From: Dyella choica
Lineage (GTDB): Bacteria; Pseudomonadota; Gammaproteobacteria; Xanthomonadales; Rhodanobacteraceae
DNA length: 64,000 nt
Direction of reading: 5' to 3'
NCBI RefSeq assembly: GCF_003977665.1
Contig: NZ_RYYV01000003.1
Span: 1-64,000, forward strand
In this document: piece after piece, positions 26,604 through 35,112 of the stretch
How positions within the stretch are numbered: position 1 is the first letter of the stretch
Layout of the letters: the number at the start of each line of letters is the position of its first letter
Translations under genes and position numbers: made by a program
The notes under the pieces: model-generated
What the model was told of the DNA's origin: nothing
What the model saw: the letters and a program-made list of their open reading frames with translations, nothing else
Databases searched by the model: none

Positions 26604-29474
26604 TTACGCCTCGGCCTCTTCCTTGTACGCATCCACTGGAATGCACGCGCACATCACGTTCTTGTCGCCGTAGACGTTGTCCACACGCGCTACCGGCGAC
26701 CAGTACTTCTGCAGTTTCAGGCTAGGCAGCGGGAAGGCGGCAAGCTCACGCGGATAGGCGTGCGTCCATTCCGTGCCGGTCACCATGGTGGCGGTGTGCG
26801 GCGCGTTCTTGAGCGGATTGTCTTCGCGATCCAGGCGGCCGTCTTCAATCGCGCGGATTTCGTCGCGGATCTGGATCATCGCGTCGATGAAGCGATCCAG
26901 CTCGTGCATCGATTCGCTCTCGGTCGGCTCCACCATCAGCGTGCCGGCCACCGGGAAGCTCAGCGTCGGGGCGTGGAAGCCGAAGTCGATCAGGCGCTTG
27001 GCCACGTCCTCGGCACTGATGCCAGTGCGGTCCTTGAGCGGGCGCAGGTCGAGGATGCACTCGTGCGCGACCAGGCCGTTACGGCCGGTGTACAGCGTGT
27101 CGTAATGCGATGCCAGGCGCTTGGCGATGTAATTGGCATTGAGCAGCGCCACTTGCGTGGCCTTGCGCAAACCCTGCTGGCCCATCAGCGTGATGTACAT
27201 CCACGAGATCGGCAGGATGCTGGCGCTGCCGAAGCTGGCCGCGCTCACCATGCCGACCTTGCCTTCGCCGCCGAGCGTGCGCGGCAGGAACGGGGCCAGA
27301 TGCGACTTGACCGCGCACGGACCTACGCCCGGGCCGCCGCCGCCGTGCGGAATGCAGAAGGTCTTGTGCAGGTTGAGGTGCGAGACGTCCGAACCCCATT
27401 TGCCCGGCTTGGCCAGGCCGACCAGCGCATTCATGTTGGCGCCGTCGGTGTAGACCTGGCCGCCGTGCTGATGCACGATTTCGCAGATGCGCACCACGTC
27501 TTCCTCGAACACGCCGTGCGTGGAGGGGTAGGTGATCATCAGTGCGGCGAGCCGGTCGGAATACTTCTCCGCCTTGGCGCGAATGTCTTCGACGTCGACG
27601 TTGCCGTTGCTGTCGCACTTGGTGACCACCACAGTCATGCCGCACATTTGCGCGGAAGCCGGGTTGGTGCCGTGCGCCGATTCGGGAATCAGGCAGATGT
27701 CGCGCTGGTTTTCGCCACGCGAGCGGTGATAGGCGCGAATCGCGAGCAGGCCGGCGTATTCGCCCTGTGCGCCGGAATTCGGCTGCAAGCTCACCGCATC
27801 GTAGCCGGTGCATTCCACCAGCATGGCTTCCAGCTCATCGATCAGCTGCTTGTAGCCTTGCGTCTGGTCGGCAGGAGCGAAGGGATGGATGCCTCCGAAT
27901 TCCGGCCACGTCACCGGGATCATCTCGGCGGTGGCGTTGAGCTTCATGGTGCAGCTGCCCAGCGGGATCATGGTGCGATCCATGGCCAGGTCCTTGTCGG
28001 CCAGCGAACGCATGTAGCGCAGCAGCTCGTGTTCGCTGTGGTGCGTGTTGAACACCGGATGCTGCAGGAAGGCATCCTTGCGCAACAGCGCGGCCGGCAG
28101 TTCGTCCGGCGTGGTGGCGCTGGCTTCGTCGATGTCGACGATCTCGGCGCCGAACAGCTTGGCCAGCGCCAGCACGTCAGCACGCGTGGTGGTTTCGTCC
28201 AGGCTGATGCCTACGCTCTGGCCGTGGATCTGGCGCAGGTTGAGTCCAAGGCTTGCCGCCTTGGCGTGGATCGCATCGGCGTCGACGTTGGTGATGTGCA
28301 GCGTATCGAAGAAATCGGTGCCGACCGTCATGCCGGCACGGCGCAACGCGGCGGCCAGGATGGCGGCAAAGCGATGGGTGCGCAGCGCGATGCGTTTCAG
28401 GCCGTCCGGACCGTGATACACCGCATACATGCTGGCCATCACGGCCAGCAGCACCTGCGCGGTGCAGATGTTGGAGGTGGCCTTTTCGCGGCGAATGTGT
28501 TGTTCGCGCGTCTGCAGGGTGAGGCGGTAGGCCGGTTTCCCTTCCGCGTCCACCGACACGCCGATCAGGCGGCCCGGCATCGAGCGCTTGAATGCATCGC
28601 GGCAGGCAAGATAGGCGGCATGCGGGCCGCCGAAACCGAACGGCACGCCGAAGCGCTGGCTGTTGCCGATCACGATGTCCGCGCCCCATGAGCCGGGCGA
28701 GGCGATCAGCGCCAGTGCAAGCAGGTCGGTGGCCACCGCAACGATGCCGCCACGGGCATGGACCGCATCGGCCATTGCACGGTAGTCGTGGATCTGGCCG
28801 TACGTGTTGGGGTATTGCAGCAGCACGCCGAAGCTGTCGACGCTGGAGGCTTCCGCAGGTATGCCCACGTGCAGTTCGATACCGATGCCGTCGGCGCGGG
28901 TATGCAGCACCTCCAGCGTTTGCGGATGCACGTCGTTGGCGACGAAGAACACGTTGCTCTTGGACTTCGCCGAACGCTTGGCCAGCGTCATCGCTTCGCC
29001 GGCGGCGGTCGCTTCGTCCAGCAGCGAGGCATTGGAGATGTCCATGCCGGTCAGATCGGCCACCATGGTCTGGAAGTTGATCAGCGCTTCCATGCGGCCT
29101 TGCGAAATCTCCGCCTGGTACGGGGTGTAAGCCGTGTACCACGCGGGATTTTCCAGGATGTTGCGCAGGATGACGTTCGGCGTAAGCGTGCCGTGGTAAC
29201 CCTGGCCGATGAAATTCTTGAAGACTTTGTTCTTGCGCGCGATGGTGCGGATCTTCGCCAGCGCTTCTTCTTCCGTGATGCTTTCGGGCAGTGCCAGCGG
29301 CGCCTTGGACTTGATCTGGCCCGGCACGATGGCGTCGGTCATGGCCTCCAGCGAGTCGTGGCCGATCGTGCGTAGCATCTGCGCTATTTCGGCATCGTTG
29401 GGGCCGATGTGGCGTTCGATGAAGGCGTCGTGGTGCTCAAGTTCACGCAGGGAAGGGAGAGAATTCTGGCTCAT
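26604..29474 (-). CDS. gcvP: Glycine dehydrogenase (decarboxylating), P-protein
   Basis: A 956-residue PLP enzyme of the glycine cleavage system. It decarboxylates glycine and passes the aminomethyl group to the lipoyl arm of GcvH. The M-S-Q-N-S-L-P-S-L start at 29474 gives the usual full length (E. coli 957). The N-terminal half has R-H-I-G-P-x-x-x-E-I; the PLP lysine is in [16 protein letters not shown]. The gene stands alone here, without gcvT or gcvH, and is preceded by a tandem glycine riboswitch. Expression is therefore expected to rise with glycine, which Tdh and Kbl can generate. Confidence 0.98.
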   Translation of the reverse strand: MSQNSLPSLRELEHHDAFIERHIGPNDAEIAQMLRTIGHDSLEAMTDAIVPGQIKSKAPLALPESITEEEALAKIRTIARKNKVFKNFIGQGYHGTLTPNVILRNILENPAWYTAYTPYQAEISQGRMEALINFQTMVADLTGMDISNASLLDEATAAGEAMTLAKRSAKSKSNVFFVANDVHPQTLEVLHTRADGIGIELHVGIPAEASSVDSFGVLLQYPNTYGQIHDYRAMADAVHARGGIVAVATDLLALALIASPGSWGADIVIGNSQRFGVPFGFGGPHAAYLACRDAFKRSMPGRLIGVSVDAEGKPAYRLTLQTREQHIRREKATSNICTAQVLLAVMASMYAVYHGPDGLKRIALRTHRFAAILAAALRRAGMTVGTDFFDTLHITNVDADAIHAKAASLGLNLRQIHGQSVGISLDETTTRADVLALAKLFGAEIVDIDEASATTPDELPAALLRKDAFLQHPVFNTHHSEHELLRYMRSLADKDLAMDRTMIPLGSCTMKLNATAEMIPVTWPEFGGIHPFAPADQTQGYKQLIDELEAMLVECTGYDAVSLQPNSGAQGEYAGLLAIRAYHRSRGENQRDICLIPESAHGTNPASAQMCGMTVVVTKCDSNGNVDVEDIRAKAEKYSDRLAALMITYPSTHGVFEEDVVRICEIVHQHGGQVYTDGANMNALVGLAKPGKWGSDVSHLNLHKTFCIPHGGGGPGVGPCAVKSHLAPFLPRTLGGEGKVGMVSAASFGSASILPISWMYITLMGQQGLRKATQVALLNANYIAKRLASHYDTLYTGRNGLVAHECILDLRPLKDRTGISAEDVAKRLIDFGFHAPTLSFPVAGTLMVEPTESESMHELDRFIDAMIQIRDEIRAIEDGRLDREDNPLKNAPHTATMVTGTEWTHAYPRELAAFPLPSLKLQKYWSPVARVDNVYGDKNVMCACIPVDAYKEEAEA

Positions 29475-29513
29475 GGGCAAGGGCGTCCGTAGAAAACGTG
29501 CAGGCCGCACGCG

Positions 29514-29700
29514 GGGCGCCCCTCTGTCCTTTTGCCTGAGAGTTTGGAAGCGGCCGGTTCGATCGAGCCTTTGCTTCGTGCCCCTTCGGCGCCGGATTCA
29601 ACCGGTCTCTCCAGAGTCTTGGTCCACGGCGGTATGGGGCCTGAGCGATTACGGGCGTTGCGCCTTCGGCAGCGGGTGTTTGCCCGCTTCTCCCACCGTG
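29514..29700 (-). promoter_or_regulatory. Tandem glycine riboswitch controlling gcvP
   Basis: Read on the minus strand, two glycine aptamers follow each other. The first runs from GGGAGAAGCGGG through GCCGAAGGCGCAA to ATCGCTCAGGCCCCATACCG. The second runs from GACTCTGGAGAGACC through GCCGAAGGGGC to AACTCTCAGGCAAAAGGAC and CAGAGGGGC. These are the conserved gcvT-motif blocks (Rfam glycine riboswitch). The second aptamer ends about 40 bases before the gcvP start. In proteobacteria the tandem form usually activates expression on glycine binding. Confidence 0.95.
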
Positions 29701-29715
29701 TACGTCAAGCCGGTG

Positions 29716-29721
29716 ATTATA
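29716..29721 (-). promoter_or_regulatory. Probable -10 box of the riboswitch-gcvP transcript
   Basis: TATAAT on the minus strand sits about 16 bases upstream of the first riboswitch block, placing a start site near 29709. No clear -35 hexamer is visible. Confidence 0.6.
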
Positions 29722-29734
29722 CCTCGCGGCGTGG

Positions 29735-29759
29735 TGTAGGTTTGCACCCTAAGCCTACG
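29735..29759. repeat. Degenerate half copy of the GTAGGCTGGG repeat
   Basis: GTAGGTTTGCACCCTAAGCC followed by TACG keeps the outer inverted arms but has lost the GGGAT hairpin. It lies between the gcvP promoter and the VOC gene. Confidence 0.5.
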
Positions 29760-29793
29760 CTCCCCAAGACTGCTGCCGGCTCAAGTAGGAATC

Positions 29794-30213
29794 ATGAACA
29801 AGCCACCTTTTCGCCTTGAACAACTCGACCACATCGTCCTGCGCGCCTATGACCTGCCCCTCATGCAGGCGTTCTATTGCGACGTGCTGGGCTGTACGCT
29901 GGAGCGCCGGCAGGACGAGATCGGGCTGGTGCAGCTACGCGCCGGCAGCTCGCTGATCGACCTGGTCAGTATCGAAGGCAAGCTTGGCCGCCATGGTGGC
30001 AAGGGACCGGGGACGGAAGGGCACAATATGGACCACCTGTGCCTGAGCGTGGCCGGCTACGACGAAGCCGCCATCCTGGCGCACCTAAAGGCGCATGGCG
30101 TGCGCGTTGGCGAGATCGGCAGCCGGTATGGCGCCAAGGGCGAGGGTCCCTCCATTTATCTCTTTGATCCGCAAGGCAATATGGTGGAACTAAAGGGGCC
30201 GCCGGCCACTTGA
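29794..30213 (+). CDS. VOC family (glyoxalase/bleomycin-resistance fold) protein
   Basis: A 139-residue single-module VOC protein: L-D-H-I-V-L-R-A-Y-D with an early metal-ligand His, F-Y-C-D-V-L-G-C-T-L-E, M-D-H-L-C-L-S-V in the second half, and a closing S-I-Y-L-F-D-P-Q-G-N-M-V-E-L-K with the last Glu ligand. This pattern fits a metal-dependent lyase or dioxygenase-like enzyme, but the substrate cannot be inferred. The start follows an AGTAGGAATC ribosome-binding site and the gene diverges from gcvP. Confidence 0.92.
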   Translation: MNKPPFRLEQLDHIVLRAYDLPLMQAFYCDVLGCTLERRQDEIGLVQLRAGSSLIDLVSIEGKLGRHGGKGPGTEGHNMDHLCLSVAGYDEAAILAHLKAHGVRVGEIGSRYGAKGEGPSIYLFDPQGNMVELKGPPAT

Positions 30214-30739
30214 TGGGCGGGGCATCCAGGCTGTGCATACGTATGCTTGAAAAAAGCATGGGCCATAGGTCATGAATTTAACGTTTGTGATCGGGTTCTC
30301 GTTATAATGCGCGTTCCCCAGGGCGCGTGTGCCTGCTTGCCGGTCCTACGGCGCAGTGCATAAGCGTGTGCAGTCCCGCGAGGCATCCCCCTAGGCATTC
30401 GCGTTGGATTTCACTACGGCTTTCGATGCTTATGGATCTCGCGTGGCGCGTTCGCATCCATGCCACCGCAGTCCGGCCGTTCCTGGCGCATGGAGTTTGA
30501 GGCATCGGCCGGCTTCCCCAACCGGTTGATCCGTTCACCGCGAAGGTATTCGCAGGCTGTCCGCAGCGTGCGGGAGCTTAGGCTTCTGCGCGCGTGGCCG
30601 CGTGCGGCCGCGCGCAGGACTTTGGCTACGGGATTCTTCAATGCGTCGAGCAACGGCATGGGTGGCCGTGCGCTCGCAGTTCGAGGATGTCGGTGTGTGT
30701 GAATCGGATTTTTCGACGCGCCTGGCGGATGGCGCCCCC
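30214..30739 (+). other. 526-base stretch with a strong -10 box and no clear gene
   Basis: A consensus TATAAT at 30303-30308 is followed by GC-rich sequence with several potential stems (GCGCG TTCCCCAG GGCGCG at the start). No reading frame here looks protein-like and I do not recognise 6S, tmRNA, SRP or RNase P RNA. It may be a long leader for the gene at 30740 or may encode a small RNA. Confidence 0.45.
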
Positions 30740-31645
30740 ATGGATACCTCGCACGTTTCCGATCGCGAGGTAGGTCGCTTGCTCAGCGACTTGCCGTCTG
30801 CGCATGGTGCCCACACCGTGCAGGATGGCCGTGCGTGGAGGCGCCGCCTGCACGATCCCGCCAAGCGGGCACGCCGCGCTTCGCGCGTGGTGCGGCACAT
30901 CCGCTTCGTGTACTTCGCCCATGTCGACGACGACAGCTTGTATGGCGATTACCACCACGAACTGGTCTCGGCTGAAGTGCTGATGGACCGCGTGCTTGCT
31001 GCGCACGCCTCCGGCATGAAAGCGATCCATCCGCATCTGCAGGGAGAAGTGGAAGAGCGGCTGTTCAATCGTCCGCCTCGCGGCAGCTTCATGCAGGTGA
31101 CACCGGAATACATCCGCTGGTACGGACGCGAGGGTGTGCGTCGCGCAGAGCCGATGGTGCGCGAGGAACTGGCGATCGAGCTGATGGACGAGTACGGCTA
31201 CAGCTACAGCGACGCGTTGGACATTGCCACCAACAACTCCGGCGCGCTGCTCCGCAGCGATCAGGCGTGGCTGCTGGCGCGCGCCAAAACGCCCATCTAT
31301 TGCCGTCCGCTGCATGCTGCGGAATTCCATCAGCTCGCACGCGCCATCGAGGCGGCTTACAGCGTGCCATCCAATGACGTCAGCGTGATAAACGCCAACA
31401 CCGAAATCGCGCGGCGTGCGGCAGCGGTATTGGGCACTCTGTTCGATGAATATGTGGAAGCGCCTTTCCACGTGACGGTGCTGGCGGAAGCCTTTGCGGG
31501 ATTTCACCGGGCGCATCTGCTGCGCGTGGCGCATGTGAGCCTGACCGGTTTGCAGCCGATGCCGGTGACCGGCGTACTGGGCTGGTTTTCCGCCAAGCGT
31601 GCGCGGATCTATGCGGAAGTACAGGCACGCCTGGCGGCACGTTAG
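30740..31645 (+). CDS. Conserved-looking hypothetical protein
   Basis: A 301-residue soluble protein that I do not recognise. It opens M-D-T-S-H-V-S-D-R-E-V-G-R-L-L and contains a Tyr/Asp/His-rich stretch (F-A-H-V-D-D-D-S-L-Y-G-D-Y-H-H-E), then a largely helical remainder. No signal peptide or membrane helix is visible. The Met at 30740 is the first with plausible composition downstream; Mets at 30641 and 30602 would add Arg-rich leader of doubtful value. A strong -10 box lies over 400 bases upstream, implying a long leader. Confidence 0.65.
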   Translation: MDTSHVSDREVGRLLSDLPSAHGAHTVQDGRAWRRRLHDPAKRARRASRVVRHIRFVYFAHVDDDSLYGDYHHELVSAEVLMDRVLAAHASGMKAIHPHLQGEVEERLFNRPPRGSFMQVTPEYIRWYGREGVRRAEPMVREELAIELMDEYGYSYSDALDIATNNSGALLRSDQAWLLARAKTPIYCRPLHAAEFHQLARAIEAAYSVPSNDVSVINANTEIARRAAAVLGTLFDEYVEAPFHVTVLAEAFAGFHRAHLLRVAHVSLTGLQPMPVTGVLGWFSAKRARIYAEVQARLAAR

Positions 31646-31652
31646 CAGGGGT

Positions 31653-31727
31653 CGTAGGCTGGGTTGTGAAACCCAGCATTGCCATGCATGCAGCTGCGCG
31701 ATGCTGGGATTGGCATCCCAGCCTACG
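31653..31727. repeat. GTAGGCTGGG palindromic repeat, full copy
   Basis: CGTAGGCTGGGTTGTGAAAC leads into CCAGC (first hairpin); ATGCTGGGATTGGCATCCCA followed by GCCTACG forms the second. The outer arms CGTAGGCTGGG and CCCAGCCTACG are perfect inverted repeats. The central part reads GCATTGCCATGCATGCAGC. Confidence 0.9.
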
Positions 31728-31770
31728 AACTGCTCCCTTCGCTGTGAGCGGGGAAGGGAGCCAATGGGAA

Positions 31771-34700
31771 TTACAGCGTAATCACCTTCTGCCCAGCCGC
31801 CTTCAGCTTGTCGTTGAGCGCCGCCAGCTCCTGCTGCTTCAGCCTTTGCCACTCGCCGAGCGTCGCAGCCAGCGTTTGCGATAGCGTTGCATAGGACTGC
31901 TGCGCATCCTGGCTAGGATCGGCATCCGCGTCATCGACCGCGCCGAGCAGCTTTTCCAGATTTGCCGAGAGGGTACGCAAACTGTCCGTGCGGCGCGGCT
32001 GCGAGCCGATGGTATTGCGCGGATCGGTGTGCAGCGGCATGCCGGAAACATCGGAGGTCTGCGCAATCAGCGCTGCGATCAGGTCTCTCAGTGCGCCGCT
32101 GGCGTGTGCCTGGCGATCGTCCAGCGCTTGCAGCAGCTGTTTTGCTTCAGCCCCGGCCTTGGAGGCCTGCGACGATGCCGTCTCTACCTTGCCGGCCAGT
32201 TCGAATTCGCGCTGCATGGCCGCCACTGAAACGGTGACGCGAGGATCTGGCTTGATGACCAGCGGCTGCCGGTAACGATGTCCGCCGACGCTAAGCTCCA
32301 CGGTGTAGTTGCCAGGCGGTGCCCACAGGCCATCCTTCTGGTGGTGCCGTCCTTCTTCGCCCTTGCCGGCATAGCGCAGGTTCCACACGAACCGATGCAT
32401 GCCGGGCTTGGTCGCCAGCGGCGTGGGGATCGGCACCCATTCCGGCGCGTATTCCAGCTTCGCCGGATCGAGCATCGGCGGCTGGTCGTCGCTGCTGAAA
32501 CTGTGCACCTTGTTGTTCTCAGCATCCAGGATGGTCAAGGTGACCGGACCTTTGACGTGTTCCGGCAAGGCGTAGTCGATCATGGCGCCATCGGGTGGAT
32601 TGGCCGCCAGCGGTTCGTCTTTCGGCATCGGCGTGCCGGTGAACTCCGGATGGCGCACGCGGTACGCATCAGCCGGTTTGAACAGCGTTGCGGCTTGAAG
32701 GCCTGCACCTTCCATTTGCCGCAGTGCCGTAACGTTGTCCATGATCCAGAAGCCGCGGCCATGCGTGGCGATCACCAGGTCATCCTGATGCACGTCGATG
32801 TCGCGCACGGAGGTCGACGGCAGGTTTTGCTGCAGCGGTTGCCAATGCGCGCCATCGTCGAACGAAACGTACATGCCTTTTTCGGTGCCGGCATAGAGCA
32901 GGCCCTTGCGTACCGGATCTTCGCGCACCACGTTGACGAAGCTGTCGGACGGAATGCCGCTGTCGATGCGCGTCCAGCTCTTGCCGCCATCGATGGTGCG
33001 GTAGATGTAGGCGGAGTCGTCATCCAGGCGATGGCGGTCGATGGCGAGATACGCCACGTCCGGGCTGAAGTGCGAGGGCTCGATGCCGCCCACTTTCGAC
33101 CAGGCCGTGAGCGCAGCGGGTGTGACGTTGCTCCAATGCTCGCCTTCATCGAAAGTGCGCCATACCAGCCCGTCGTCCGTGCCGACCCATAGCGCCTTCA
33201 CGCTGAGCGGGGAGGGTGCGATGGTGTAGATCACGCCGCGTTGCTTGTCCGGATGGTTGTCGTCGGCGGCCGTCGGCGCGTCGAGGTTGGCGGGCACGTC
33301 CGCATTTGACCGGGTGAGGTCGGGGCTGATCGGTGCCCAGTGCTCGCCACCGTCCGCCGTGCGGAACAGGCGTTGATTGGCAAAGTACAGCACCTTGTGG
33401 TCGCGCTTGGAGAACTCCAGCGGCAACGTCCATGCCGCACGGTAATGCGCCGCCGGGTACGCCAGTGTGGGATCGACATTGCGGACCTGCTCGCTGCGCA
33501 TGTCGAGCTTGTCCACGCGGCCGCCGTAGACGATGTCGTGGTCGTCCGGATCGGGCGCGATCATGTCGCTCTCGCCGCCGGGGGTGAGCTCGTGGAACTG
33601 CTGCATGGTGATGCCGTCATGACTGCCGCTGCGGCTGGGCAGCGCCACCGCGCCGGAATCCTGCTGTGCGCCATAGACCCAGTACGGGAAGCGGTTGTCG
33701 GTGCTGACGTGATAGATCTGCGCGGTAGGCTGGTTGTACCAACTGCTCCACGTGGTGCCGCCGTTGAGCGTGATCAGGGTGCCTTGATCGACGCCGAGGA
33801 TCTGCCGGTTCGGATTGCTCGGGTCGATCCACATCTCGTGGAAATCATCGCCGGTGGGGTCGCCCTTCAGAGCCATGAACTGTTTGCCGCCATCGTCGGA
33901 GCGCAGCACGATGGTGTTCATCACATAGATGCGGTCGGCATTCTTGGGATCGACCGTGAGCCGGTTGAAATACCAGCCGCGCTGCCAAATGCGCTGGTCG
34001 TCGGTGATGCGCTTCCAGTGCGCGCCGGCATCGTCGGAGCGGTAAAGGCCGCCATCGCCATCCGGCGCGTCGACCAGTGCATAGACTCGCTTCGGGTCGC
34101 TGGGCGCGGTAGCCAGGCCGATCCGGCCCGGGTGTGCGGCGAAGCCGTTGCCCTGGACCTGCGTCCAGTGCGAACCGCCGTCATGGGACACATACAAGCC
34201 GCTGCCTGGTCCATTCGAGGGCGGATAAACGCTCCACGGCGGACGGCGCGTCTGCCACAACGCTGCGTAGATGATGTTTGGATCATCCGGCTGGAAGGCG
34301 AGATCGATCGCTCCGGTGTCGTTGTCCTTGAACAGCACTTTCTCCCAATGCTGGCCGCCATCGATGGAGCGGAACACGCCGCGCTCTGCGTTCGGGCCAT
34401 AGGCGTGGCCCAGCGCGGCGACGAACACGCGCTCGGGATGGTGCGGATCGACCAGGATGCGCCCGATCTGCCGGCTGTCTTCCAGGCCGATGCTGCTCCA
34501 ATGCTTGCCGCCATCGGTGGACTTGTACATGCCATTGCCGTGCGCGATATCCGAGCGCATGTCGGCTTCGCCGGTGCCCACGTAAAGGGTGTCCGGTTGC
34601 GACGGCGCCAACGCGATGGCGCCGATCGAGCCTACATGTTGATCGTCGAAGATCGCCTGCCAGGTGCGGCCGGCATCGTTGGTCTTCCACACGCCACCAT

Positions 34701-34887
34701 CGACCGCGCCGAAATAGAAATGCCGGTCATCGCCCGGGATGCCGGTTACGGCCAACACGCGGCCGCCGCGGTAGGGGCCGATCAGGCGCCAGTGCAGGTC
34801 CTGGAACAGGGAGGGATCGACGGTGGCGTGGGCGGCGAAGGCGCTGGTGATGCCGAGCGTGAGTAAAGCGAGGCGACGCAGTTGCAC
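31771..34887 (-). CDS. Secreted beta-propeller (VPS10/BNR-repeat) glycosyl-hydrolase-like protein, paralogue 1
   Basis: About 1,038 residues. A GTG at 34887 opens a signal peptide (V-Q-L-R-R-L-A-L-L-T-L-G-I-T-S-A-F-A) and gives better sense than the ATG at 35001, whose extra 38 residues are translated from a palindromic repeat. The mature part has repeated S-x-D-G-G-x-x-W and N-D-A-G-R-T-W Asp-box units forming one or two propellers (about 30-700), then a beta-sandwich-like region and a helical C-terminus. Such proteins are annotated as VPS10 or BNR/sialidase-like, though enzymatic activity is not assured. A paralogue lies at 37354, with a TonB receptor between them, divergent from this gene. 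Confidence 0.88.
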   Translation of the reverse strand: MQLRRLALLTLGITSAFAAHATVDPSLFQDLHWRLIGPYRGGRVLAVTGIPGDDRHFYFGAVDGGVWKTNDAGRTWQAIFDDQHVGSIGAIALAPSQPDTLYVGTGEADMRSDIAHGNGMYKSTDGGKHWSSIGLEDSRQIGRILVDPHHPERVFVAALGHAYGPNAERGVFRSIDGGQHWEKVLFKDNDTGAIDLAFQPDDPNIIYAALWQTRRPPWSVYPPSNGPGSGLYVSHDGGSHWTQVQGNGFAAHPGRIGLATAPSDPKRVYALVDAPDGDGGLYRSDDAGAHWKRITDDQRIWQRGWYFNRLTVDPKNADRIYVMNTIVLRSDDGGKQFMALKGDPTGDDFHEMWIDPSNPNRQILGVDQGTLITLNGGTTWSSWYNQPTAQIYHVSTDNRFPYWVYGAQQDSGAVALPSRSGSHDGITMQQFHELTPGGESDMIAPDPDDHDIVYGGRVDKLDMRSEQVRNVDPTLAYPAAHYRAAWTLPLEFSKRDHKVLYFANQRLFRTADGGEHWAPISPDLTRSNADVPANLDAPTAADDNHPDKQRGVIYTIAPSPLSVKALWVGTDDGLVWRTFDEGEHWSNVTPAALTAWSKVGGIEPSHFSPDVAYLAIDRHRLDDDSAYIYRTIDGGKSWTRIDSGIPSDSFVNVVREDPVRKGLLYAGTEKGMYVSFDDGAHWQPLQQNLPSTSVRDIDVHQDDLVIATHGRGFWIMDNVTALRQMEGAGLQAATLFKPADAYRVRHPEFTGTPMPKDEPLAANPPDGAMIDYALPEHVKGPVTLTILDAENNKVHSFSSDDQPPMLDPAKLEYAPEWVPIPTPLATKPGMHRFVWNLRYAGKGEEGRHHQKDGLWAPPGNYTVELSVGGHRYRQPLVIKPDPRVTVSVAAMQREFELAGKVETASSQASKAGAEAKQLLQALDDRQAHASGALRDLIAALIAQTSDVSGMPLHTDPRNTIGSQPRRTDSLRTLSANLEKLLGAVDDADADPSQDAQQSYATLSQTLAATLGEWQRLKQQELAALNDKLKAAGQKVITL

Positions 34888-35112
34888 GGGGCGGTATCTC
34901 TTGCGGGAAAGAGGGTTTGCTCCCGCGGTTTCGGGCTTCGTGCTTCTCTCCCCGGAGGGAGGAGAGGGCGTAAAGCCGTGCCGGGGAGAGGGAGCGGTCA
35001 TCGCACTGTAACGCTGTCACGATCCAACCTCCGGGGTAAACCGATGGCATATAGCCAGCGCCCCTGGAATGCGCGATAAGGGCCGGCTAACTTGCTGCCG
35101 CCAGGATGCCAA

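Noticed and set aside
26412-28691. 759-codon frame on the plus strand
   Set aside because: Antisense to gcvP. High GC and codon bias leave the opposite strand open; the first part is translated repeat.
30300-30740. 6S RNA, tmRNA, SRP RNA or RNase P RNA
   Set aside because: None of the conserved core sequences of these RNAs could be found.
34888-35001. N-terminal extension of the first propeller protein from ATG 35001
   Set aside because: The extra 38 residues are translated from a palindromic repeat and precede, rather than form, the signal peptide.
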